From Rufibacter immobilis (GTDB lineage Bacteria > Bacteroidota > Bacteroidia > Cytophagales > Hymenobacteraceae), in assembly GCF_003721565.1 (NCBI RefSeq), contig NZ_RJJE01000017.1, positions 980,636-1,044,635 of the forward strand: a DNA stretch of 64,000 nucleotides, given 5' to 3'. A program made the translations under genes and the position numbers. Of this stretch, positions 57,930 through 64,000 are shown in pieces. The notes beneath the pieces are model-generated. The model searched no databases. It saw nothing but the letters and a program-made list of their open reading frames with translations, and was not told the origin of the DNA. Position 1 is the stretch's first letter. The number at the start of each line of letters is the position of its first letter.

Positions 57930-58340
57930 ATGAAGAAGGTTTCCAAAGTACTGCTGGTAGACGATGACCCTACCGCTATCTTCATTTCTCTCAAGCTGCT
58001 CAAAAAGATGGGAGTGGCAGAAGAGTTTGAGACCGCCAACAATGGTTTGGCTGCCTTTGACTTCATCCGGACGAACTGCTTACCAGCATCAGGAACACCT
58101 ACCAATTGCCCGGAGTTAATCCTGCTGGACATCAAAATGCCGGTCATGGATGGGTTTGAATTTTTAGAGGCGTTCAGGCAATTAGATTTAAGCCCGATGC
58201 CGCAGGTCATCATGCTCACCTCTTCCATGCACCCAAAGGAGATAGAGCGGGCACAACAATTGAATGTGGCCGGTTTCCTCACCAAACCCCTCACCCAGAC
58301 AGCTCTCATCAATGTATTAGAAGAGAATTTTAAGGATTGA
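57930..58340 (+). CDS. single-domain response regulator
   Basis: 136 residues forming only a receiver (CheY-like) domain: acidic pocket DDD at residues 11-13, phospho-acceptor Asp67 in LILLDIKMPVMDGFEF, TSS switch region (VIMLTSSMHPKEI) and Lys in GFLTKPLTQ. There is no output domain, so it relays by protein contact. No histidine kinase is adjacent. The ATG at 57930 has a -7 element just upstream; the longer frame to 57879 lacks support. The gene is enclosed by two tRNA-Asp copies, and a half-decayed palindrome follows it. Confidence 0.9.
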   Translation: MKKVSKVLLVDDDPTAIFISLKLLKKMGVAEEFETANNGLAAFDFIRTNCLPASGTPTNCPELILLDIKMPVMDGFEFLEAFRQLDLSPMPQVIMLTSSMHPKEIERAQQLNVAGFLTKPLTQTALINVLEENFKD

Positions 58341-58365
58341 AAGAGTATCCATTAGGTTTTAAAGC

Positions 58366-58402
58366 GTTTAGAGGCTCTTTTTCCAAAATCTCACTTAAAC
58401 CA
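58366..58402. repeat. interspersed palindrome, half decayed
   Basis: Good left arm GCGTTTAGAGGCTCTTTTT, while the right half (CCAAAATCTCACTTAAACC) keeps little complementarity. Confidence 0.6.
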
Positions 58403-58446
58403 GGAGTAAGGACAAGAATAAATATTAAGTTTTTTGAGAAGTTGTG

Positions 58447-58477
58447 TTGCATGGTAAAAATTAAGTCTACATATTTG
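58447..58477 (+). promoter_or_regulatory. promoter of tRNA-Asp copy 2
   Basis: TTG (58447-58449), 20 bp, CATATTTG (58470-58477). The spacer sequence differs from copy 1, but the boxes and the ATGGTAAA after the -33 box are shared. Confidence 0.7.
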
Positions 58478-58515
58478 CAGCATCAAACGGGGACAGCAGG
58501 TCTCCAGAAGAAATT

Positions 58516-58589
58516 GGTCCGGTAGTTCAGTTGGTTAGAATGCCGCCCTGTCACGGCGGAGGTCGCGGGTTCGAGTCCCGTCCGGACCG
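58516..58589 (+). tRNA. tRNA-Asp (anticodon GTC), copy 2
   Basis: 74 nt, identical by eye to copy 1 at 57543-57616, with its own promoter and terminator. Confidence 0.97.
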
Positions 58590-58591
58590 CT

Positions 58592-58623
58592 AAAGCCCTC
58601 TACACATGTAGAGGGCTTTTTTT
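58592..58623 (+). terminator. terminator of tRNA-Asp copy 2
   Basis: Same AAAGCCCTCTACA / TGTAGAGGGCTTT stem as copy 1, followed by a T run. Beyond it, 58627-58929 is AT-rich with no credible gene or RNA. Confidence 0.9.
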
Positions 58624-58929
58624 ATGTCTTCTCTAGCCATCATTTAGCTATAGACATAGCTCCTCGCTTGCACGCATTCCCTCCTTTGCATCTCCCACTT
58701 CAGAAGGCAGTACTAATAGTACAATTGATCCTTTCGCATTTCCTCGCCACAATCTATCTCTTGGCCCACCTGGTTTGTCTTCCTGATCCTGAGTTCTATT
58801 AAATATACCTATACAACCAAAAGCCTCTAATGAAGTAGCTCTCCAGTAAACACTGCATCAATTGTTTTCTATCTAACCTATCCCTTGTAGGGAAGCATTG
58901 AAAGTTGCAGCAACAAGACAAATTGCTAT

Positions 58930-59361
58930 TTAAGATGGATTATAGCTCTCATACTTACCATCTGAGTAAAGCAGGATCACCTTGACTAAATGCCTTTGTG
59001 GTTCCTGAACCAGTGTAGATGGTGTTGCCTTAGGCGATTCTACTTTTTGTATATTATCCACTTCCTGAGCCACCTCTAGAGCTCCGCCAACTGGAGATAC
59101 ATGGTCATACTCCTGCTTTATCTGCAGTGAGTCTCTGTCTAATTCTTTTAGCATTTCCCCCTGCCCCAACAGTAACCATTGCGGAGAGACTTCTGTAAAT
59201 CTGCTCAAAATTTTCTGCACCACTTCCAGACTTGCTTTGTTTCTGGCAGATAAAATATGGCTGATCACCGCTCGTGCCACTCCAATTTCATCGGCGAAGG
59301 CGGCGGGGCCTAATTGGCTCCAACGTAAGATTTCAGTTATTCTGGGTAAAACTTCGGTCAC
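58930..59361 (-). CDS. XRE-family helix-turn-helix protein
   Basis: 143 residues. Residues 1-65 are a Cro/CI-type helix-turn-helix (ITEILRWSQLGPAAFADEIGVARAVISHILSARNKASLEVVQKILSRFTEVSPQWLLLGQGEM), and the rest is a polar, probably flexible tail ending VKVILLYSDGKYESYNPS. The start is a GTG at 59361, with no ATG before the domain. The WLLLGQGEM ending after the HTH is frequent in Bacteroidota XRE proteins. Flanked by AT-rich non-coding DNA, it stands apart in composition from its neighbours. Confidence 0.88.
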   Translation of the reverse strand: MTEVLPRITEILRWSQLGPAAFADEIGVARAVISHILSARNKASLEVVQKILSRFTEVSPQWLLLGQGEMLKELDRDSLQIKQEYDHVSPVGGALEVAQEVDNIQKVESPKATPSTLVQEPQRHLVKVILLYSDGKYESYNPS

Positions 59362-59550
59362 AGTTAAGGGTGTTTTATAAGCTCCTCATACTTGATTAAT
59401 CTTTTGATGCAATAGAAACACCTGGCCTAGCTTGTAGAAAGCTCCACTGCTAATATCTAAGCTTCACTTCAACTATCAACTTCATTATAATGAAATACAA
59501 TCACTTATGATTGACTCACAAAGTTTCTATCTATTAGAACAAGTTCTTAT

Positions 59551-59615
59551 CATTACAAAGTTAAACTTAATTTACATTTGTATTACAAATGTAAATTAAG
59601 TTTAACTTTGTAATG
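59551..59615. repeat. perfect AT-rich palindrome, 32-bp arms
   Basis: CATTACAAAGTTAAACTTAA starts the left arm; its exact complement ends the right arm at 59615. The centre is a single base at 59583. TACATTTG occurs symmetrically on both strands near the centre, matching the -7 consensus. It is not related to the GC-cored interspersed family. Confidence 0.92.
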
Positions 59616-59896
59616 AGCCGTACAAGTTTGGTTACTTATATAAGTATGAATTTGTTTTAGCACCAGAAGATACCCCAAGGCGATGACTTCAACTTCTTCT
59701 GCCAATAAGCCACTCGTATTATGGGCAACCGCTTAACTTAATTCTACTATTGGTTCCTCTTAATGGTTCATACATTTTGTAGCTCCATAAGAGTTAAGAA
59801 ATAGATATTCAAATTTCACTTGATCTTTGGGGAATCAACAGTCGGCCTTTTCTGCATATTAAACTTTTACCAGACCAACCCTTTAATAGCTCACAC

Positions 59897-59945
59897 AAAA
59901 AAGAGCCCTGCAACATGCTCATTTATTTAGCATGCCACAGGGCTC
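59897..59945 (-). terminator. terminator of the L,D-transpeptidase gene
   Basis: GAGCCCTG..CATGCT / AGCATG..CAGGGCTC stem with a small internal loop, followed on the minus strand by a T6 run. Confidence 0.85.
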
Positions 59946-59985
59946 AGTATTGATCAAAGAATCTAAACTTTAAAGCAACTTCATT

Positions 59986-61659
59986 TTATCTAAAATATGC
60001 CATCTCAAGATCGCGGTCGTGCTTGTAGATATCATCACGGAAATGTACTGCTCCGTTATCATCTACCCAAGCAGTGAAATACACGATATAAACCGGCACC
60101 TTAGCCGACAGGTTCACGTACTTCTCGGCTCCTCCGTGCATGGCCGCGTTGATGGCTGAAGGAGACCACTGCTTCTGGTCTTTCAACAGGTATTGTGCAA
60201 ATTCAAACGGTTTCTCTATCCTGATACAACCATGGCTGAAACCACGCTCTGTCTGGTTAAACAAGTGGTCTGAAGGTGTGTCATGGAGGTACACATTGTG
60301 CTCGTTAGGGAAAATAAATTTCACGAAGCCCAATGGGTTCTGCTTACCAGGCCGCTGCCGAACACGCATCTTAAAGTTTCTGTCCACGGTATTCCAGTCA
60401 ACCGAAGAAGGCGAGAGTACCTCTACTTGATTGTTCCCTATGTCTTTCACCAACTCCATGTCATGGGAGGCTAGATAGTTAGGGTTACGAGCCTGGGCGG
60501 GGGCAATCTCCTCTTCCAGGATCTGCGGCGTAATGTTCCAGTAGGGATAGAATACAATGTACTCCAACTTATCACTGAAAACCGGGGTGGCGTGCATCTC
60601 CTTCCCTACCACTACCTTCATGTTGAGCATTTCCTTCCCTTTTTCATACACATGCAACATGTACTCCGGGATGTTGATCAGGACATACTTGTCTTCAAAG
60701 CGCTTGGGTACCCAGCGCCAGCGCTCCATATTGATGATAATTTGGTCAATGCGTTCCTCCACCGGAATGTTCATGACCTTCAGCGTCTCACCGCCAACCA
60801 CTCCGTCTGGTTTCAGACCATGCCTGATCTGGAAGTTCTTCACCGCATCGGCAAGAGGTTTGTCATAGATTCTGTTCTGCGGTGTATTATCAGCGAGCTT
60901 GCCCAAGATTCTATGTCTCAGGGAAAGTACCGCCTGCGCTGAGTCACCGGGTTTGATCATTTTGGAGGCTAACTGAATCTTAGGCCAGCCACCCTGCTGC
61001 TTGGCTAATCTATATTGCTTCAGGGCTTCCCGCAACCTGATGTAGCCAGGATGCAAGGCCTCAAATTCATAATAGGGATAGCGGCTCTCCCGCTCCTTCA
61101 GAATAGTTTGCAAGGCCTTGTGCAGCTTAATTTTATTGCGTTTCACTTCCCATTCAATATTCTCAAGGCTGCGCGGGTTCACGGTGCCTTTGTAGAAGTC
61201 GGTGGCGTAGTCAAAATAGGAAGCAGTCAAAGTAACATCCAACTCTTCCTGCAGTTTATGCCGGGTGGAATCATTTTTAGCCTGCTCCAGCGTTTGGAAC
61301 ATGGTCTTGAAGTCGCGCTTGGCATATTTCTTTGGGTCCAGCCCTTCTTCGTGGGCTTTGCCCATCACTTCCACAAATTTATATGCCTGCGGCACCAAGG
61401 CACCGTCTTTGAACCAAGCAAACCTATATTGACGCTCCCGGTAAAACAGTTTCATGAGCCCGAGGTGCTCTTTGAAATCAGGGTCGCCGGTGGTGAACTT
61501 GACCACGTATACACTGTCTGTTTGCTGCGGGTATTCTTTAGCGGCAGCAAGCGCTACTTTCTTTTTTTGTTTCTCACCAGACTTGGCGCAAGCTGAGAGC
61601 AGCAGTACGGTCATCATGAAAAACAGGAAGAAAGAAAAAACGGATTTATTTGATTTCAT
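59986..61659 (-). CDS. murein L,D-transpeptidase, YcbB/LdtD type, lipoprotein
   Basis: 557 residues. A lipoprotein signal (VFSFFLFFMMTVLLLSAC) anchors it. An N-terminal scaffold domain comes next, then a peptidoglycan-binding segment (LADAVKNFQIRHGLKPDGVVGGETLKVMNIPVEERIDQI) and a YkuD catalytic domain with MHATPVFSDKLEYIVFYPYWNITPQI and the HGCIRIEKPFEFAQYLL active-site motif (Cys nucleophile). Forms 3-3 cross-links in peptidoglycan in the periplasm. ATG at 61659 precedes the signal; the longer frame to 61677 adds a few residues only. Confidence 0.92.
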   Translation of the reverse strand: MKSNKSVFSFFLFFMMTVLLLSACAKSGEKQKKKVALAAAKEYPQQTDSVYVVKFTTGDPDFKEHLGLMKLFYRERQYRFAWFKDGALVPQAYKFVEVMGKAHEEGLDPKKYAKRDFKTMFQTLEQAKNDSTRHKLQEELDVTLTASYFDYATDFYKGTVNPRSLENIEWEVKRNKIKLHKALQTILKERESRYPYYEFEALHPGYIRLREALKQYRLAKQQGGWPKIQLASKMIKPGDSAQAVLSLRHRILGKLADNTPQNRIYDKPLADAVKNFQIRHGLKPDGVVGGETLKVMNIPVEERIDQIIINMERWRWVPKRFEDKYVLINIPEYMLHVYEKGKEMLNMKVVVGKEMHATPVFSDKLEYIVFYPYWNITPQILEEEIAPAQARNPNYLASHDMELVKDIGNNQVEVLSPSSVDWNTVDRNFKMRVRQRPGKQNPLGFVKFIFPNEHNVYLHDTPSDHLFNQTERGFSHGCIRIEKPFEFAQYLLKDQKQWSPSAINAAMHGGAEKYVNLSAKVPVYIVYFTAWVDDNGAVHFRDDIYKHDRDLEMAYFR

Positions 61660-61917
61660 ACTGCTTGTTCCTAACATTGAGGTGTGGTACTTATACTAAT
61701 GTGGGTAAAAAAAGTTAAGGGATACCTTTGATTAAAAATTGCATAAAACCAACAACAATCCTTTTTACCCATAAAATCTGTGTTTGTACACTAATCTAAC
61801 AAGAGGAGAAGTTATAAAAGGGAAAAACCGCCTAAAATAAATAATATCAGAAGCCCAGGCTGCCCCCAACTTTTACCTGCAACAAAAGAACATTCATCAA
61901 AACCCGATTCTAAAAAA

Positions 61918-63720
61918 ATGGATTATAACGATAGCCCTACCGCAACATTCACCGCAGATCCGCATAGTTTTTCGCAACCTCAGAAAGCCCGTATTACGCA
62001 TGTAGATTGGCAACTGGAAGTAGACTTCAACACCAAAACCATTCATGGATCTGGTATCTACCACCTGGCGCACAGCGAGACCGACGAGATTGTGCTGGAT
62101 GTACGGAACCTGCAGATATTGGCCGTTTACCTTGATGACGAGTCGCAGGCAACGGATTTCAGGCTGGGGGAGGAAAAACCGTTCCTGGGCCAGGGCCTGC
62201 ACATCCCGCTGCTCCCCCAAACCAGGAGCCTTCGTTTAGAATTTAAGACTACGCCCGGTTCTGCGGCCTTGCAGTGGCTGGAGCCAACCCAGACCGCGGG
62301 TAAAACACAGCCCTTTCTGTTCACGCAGTCACAGGCCATTCTGGCGCGCACCTGGTTGCCGTGCCAGGACAGCCCCGGAATACGGTTCACGTACACGGCA
62401 AAGGTGACAGTGCCCGCTCACCTGTTGCCCCTTATGAGCGCCGATAATCCGCAGCAGAAAAACGAAAACGGCACTTACTTCTTTAAGATGGAGAACCCTA
62501 TTCCGTCTTATCTGCTGTCCCTGGCGGTGGGCGATTTGGTTTTCTCCCCCATTGGCGACCGGTGCGGTGTTTACGCCGAACCAAGCTCCATAGAGGCCGC
62601 CGCCTATGAGTTCGCCGACACTGAGAAGATGCTGCTGGCCGCCGAGGAACTCTACGGGCCTTATCTCTGGGGCCGCTATGATTTACTGGTGTTACCCCCC
62701 AGTTTCCCGTTTGGCGGCATGGAAAACCCCAAACTCACCTTCGCCACTCCCACCATTATAGCCGGCGATCGCTCACTCACCAGTCTGGTGGCCCATGAAC
62801 TGGCCCATTCTTGGTCGGGCAACCTGGTCACCAACGCCACCTGGAATGATTTTTGGCTCAACGAAGGCTTTACCGTTTATTTTGAGCGTCGTATCATGGA
62901 AGCACTCTACGGTCCTGAATACGCCGAGATGCTCCACACCCTGGGTTACCAGGACCTCCTGCACACGCTCGATGACCTAAGCTCTTCTCCCCTGGACACC
63001 TGCCTGAAACTGAACCTGGAGAACCGCGACCCTGACGAAGGCCTAACCGAGATTGCCTATGAGAAAGGGAACTACTTTCTGCGGCACCTGGAAAGACTGG
63101 TGGGGCGGGAACGGTTCGATGGTTTTGTGAAGAAGTACTTCAGCACGTTCAGGTTCCAATCCATGGACACGGCTGGTTTTGAGCAGTTTTTGGAAAAAGA
63201 GCTCCTAAACGGAAACGAGGAACTGCGCCGGCAAGTGAATACCCAAGGTTGGATCCATTCTCCCGGTTTACCCGCCGGCACTCCCGCCATGCATGCCGCG
63301 CTGTTTGAGAAAGTTTTGCAGGAACTACATAAGTGGCTGGCGGGCACTCCGGCCCAAGAGCTGGTTACCCAGGGCTGGAGCACGCATGAATGGTTGTTCT
63401 TCCTCACGAACTTGCCAGACACTCTGGGCATGGCGCAGCTGGAAGAGCTGGACCATGCTTTTGGATTTACCCTGTCCCACAACGCAGAGATTCAGGCAGA
63501 GTGGTACCGGCACGCCATCCGGCACGGCTATACCGCCGCCTACGCAGCACTGGAGGAGTTTCTGGTGCGGGTGGGCCGACGGAAATTCCTGCTCCCGCTC
63601 TACAAAGCGCTGCTGCAAACCCCGGAGGGCAAATCTCTGGCCCAGCAGATCTACCAGAAGGCCCGGCCCAATTACCACGCCGTCTCCACCAGTTCATTAG
63701 ATGCCCTGCTGCGGGTCTAA
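61918..63720 (+). CDS. M1-family aminopeptidase (leukotriene A4 hydrolase-like)
   Basis: A 600-residue zinc aminopeptidase. An N-terminal beta domain contains the exopeptidase motif FPFGGMENPKLTF. The zinc site is HELAHSWSGN (HExxH from residue 294) with the third ligand Glu in NEGFTVYFERR. The C-terminal helical repeat domain is of the LTA4H_C type. No signal peptide, so probably cytoplasmic. The residues FLEKELLNGNEELRR in the region joining the catalytic and C-terminal domains are encoded across a palindrome copy (63174-63212). A canonical palindrome follows the stop. Confidence 0.92.
   Translation: MDYNDSPTATFTADPHSFSQPQKARITHVDWQLEVDFNTKTIHGSGIYHLAHSETDEIVLDVRNLQILAVYLDDESQATDFRLGEEKPFLGQGLHIPLLPQTRSLRLEFKTTPGSAALQWLEPTQTAGKTQPFLFTQSQAILARTWLPCQDSPGIRFTYTAKVTVPAHLLPLMSADNPQQKNENGTYFFKMENPIPSYLLSLAVGDLVFSPIGDRCGVYAEPSSIEAAAYEFADTEKMLLAAEELYGPYLWGRYDLLVLPPSFPFGGMENPKLTFATPTIIAGDRSLTSLVAHELAHSWSGNLVTNATWNDFWLNEGFTVYFERRIMEALYGPEYAEMLHTLGYQDLLHTLDDLSSSPLDTCLKLNLENRDPDEGLTEIAYEKGNYFLRHLERLVGRERFDGFVKKYFSTFRFQSMDTAGFEQFLEKELLNGNEELRRQVNTQGWIHSPGLPAGTPAMHAALFEKVLQELHKWLAGTPAQELVTQGWSTHEWLFFLTNLPDTLGMAQLEELDHAFGFTLSHNAEIQAEWYRHAIRHGYTAAYAALEEFLVRVGRRKFLLPLYKALLQTPEGKSLAQQIYQKARPNYHAVSTSSLDALLRV
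63174..63212. repeat. interspersed palindrome inside the M1 peptidase gene
   Basis: A degenerate left arm GGTTTTGAGCAGTTTTTGG and a good right arm AAAAAGAGCTCCTAAACGG, in frame as GFEQFLEKELLNG. Confidence 0.6.
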
Positions 63721-63733
63721 CCAAGGGCTTTGA

Positions 63734-63783
63734 GCATTGCATTTAGGGGCTCTTTTTGGAAAAAGAGCCCCTAAACGCAATGC
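63734..63783. repeat. interspersed palindrome with flanking pairing
   Basis: Core GCATTTAGGGGCTCTTTTT / AAAAAGAGCCCCTAAACGC, extended by GCATT / AATGC outside the core. It follows the M1 peptidase gene. Confidence 0.88.
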
Positions 63784-63824
63784 CTCCAATTCGGCTGCGC
63801 CGGAAGAAGAATTTCCTATGTATG

Positions 63825-63873
63825 CAGAAACAGCAGAGCCCGCTGACATCATCAGCGGGCTCTGCTGTTTCTG
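63825..63873. terminator. bidirectional terminator between convergent genes
   Basis: CAGAAACAGCAGAGCCCGCTGA pairs with its complement around a short loop, a 22-bp stem with A/T-rich ends. Confidence 0.82.
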
Positions 63874-63885
63874 AAAGCGGTACTC

Positions 63886-64000
63886 TTAGTGATTCTCCGC
63901 TCTGCTGTTAACGGCGGTTTCGGCAATTGTGGTCAGCTTTTCGTCGGTCATTTTCTCCTCGTTCAGGATTTCCTTCAGCAAGTCCAGCACCTCCTGGTGG
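63886..64000 (-). CDS. DUF892/YciE-like ferritin-fold protein, C-terminal fragment
   Basis: The minus strand from the window edge encodes HQEVLDLLKEILNEEKMTDEKLTTIAETAVNSRAENH and then TAA at 63886-63888. The LLxxxLxEEKxxDEKLTxIAE ending is characteristic, from memory, of YciE/DUF892 ferritin-like stress proteins. Only 38 residues are visible and the gene continues beyond the window, so the family call is tentative. Confidence 0.6.
   Translation of the reverse strand, partial: HQEVLDLLKEILNEEKMTDEKLTTIAETAVNSRAENH

Larger units (their letters stand above)
58470..58626. repeat. 157-bp direct repeat unit carrying tRNA-Asp (second unit; first at 57497-57653)
   Basis: The two units are exactly 973 bp apart, without insertions or deletions, and differ by about two bases ahead of the tRNA. 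They run from the -7 box through the tRNA and terminator to an ATG, where similarity stops. Confidence 0.9.
59362..59985. other. 624-bp AT-rich non-coding region
   Basis: No coding frame of note. It contains the perfect 65-bp palindrome at 59551-59615 and, at its end, the L,D-transpeptidase terminator. Base composition is clearly more AT-rich than the genes around it, suggesting acquired or degenerate DNA. Confidence 0.6.

Overview
The window reads as chromosomal DNA of a Bacteroidota bacterium, most likely order Cytophagales, family Hymenobacteraceae (Rufibacter/Pontibacter-like). The family-level placement is an inference from remembered gene content. What the sequence shows: promoters of the Bacteroidota type (TTG-N20-TAnnTTTG), a type III glutamine synthetase, a long insert-bearing IspG, TonB-dependent receptors with an N-terminal carboxypeptidase-like domain, DUF6728 and DUF4159 proteins, a Porin_10-type putative porin, and groESL behind a sigma-54-type promoter. 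Almost all of it is core housekeeping sequence on both strands. The exceptions are small repeat-rich intergenic regions and one AT-rich stretch at about 58.6-60.0 kb.

Layout. 0-8.2 kb: end of a CrtA-like monooxygenase, a 467-bp element with 45-bp terminal inverted repeats, leuS, a MmcQ/YjbR protein, DUF6728, ispG. 7.2-8.7 kb: two paralogous small proteins of unknown function around a divergent hypothetical gene. 8.8-15.7 kb: glnN (GSIII), an LTA-synthase-like sulfatase, mtaB, an SBF-like transporter. 16.2-22.4 kb: two paralogous 814-residue TonB-dependent receptors flanking a micro-protein gene, then an OmpH/Skp-like lipoprotein. 22.4-27.4 kb: a CLC-F type fluoride transporter with an upstream fluoride (crcB) riboswitch, a MacB-like permease, an exported protein, miaE. 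27.5-34.9 kb: putative porin, lpxK, Nif3-like protein, zinc-ribbon coiled-coil protein, pabB, a lipoprotein. 35.0-42.7 kb: miaB, a sigma-54 activator, lptE, an acidic TPR protein, secG, groES, groEL. 43-49.4 kb: GH25 lysozyme, POT transporter, pckA, rsmE, DUF4159. 49.5-57.3 kb: smc, acyltransferase, outer-membrane beta-barrel protein, patatin, MBL hydrolase, accA. 57.5-58.6 kb: two tRNA-Asp genes in a 157-bp direct duplication with a response regulator between them. 58.9-64 kb: XRE regulator, a perfect 65-bp palindrome, an L,D-transpeptidase, an M1 aminopeptidase, the end of a DUF892-like gene.

The most striking pattern is a family of about 28 interspersed palindromes of roughly 40 bp, about one per 2.3 kb (arm GCGTTTAGGGGCTCTTTTT and its complement). 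They sit mainly just after stop codons. Arms differ between copies by paired compensatory changes. Several copies sit inside a longer locus-specific outer stem, making palindromes up to 60 bp. At least three copies lie in frame inside protein genes (pabB, the TPR protein, the M1 peptidase), resembling Rickettsia palindromic elements. The best-supported regulatory findings are the fluoride riboswitch in front of the CLC-F gene and the sigma-54 promoter with two upstream inverted repeats in front of groES. A sigma-54 activator gene lies about 4 kb upstream in the same gene string.
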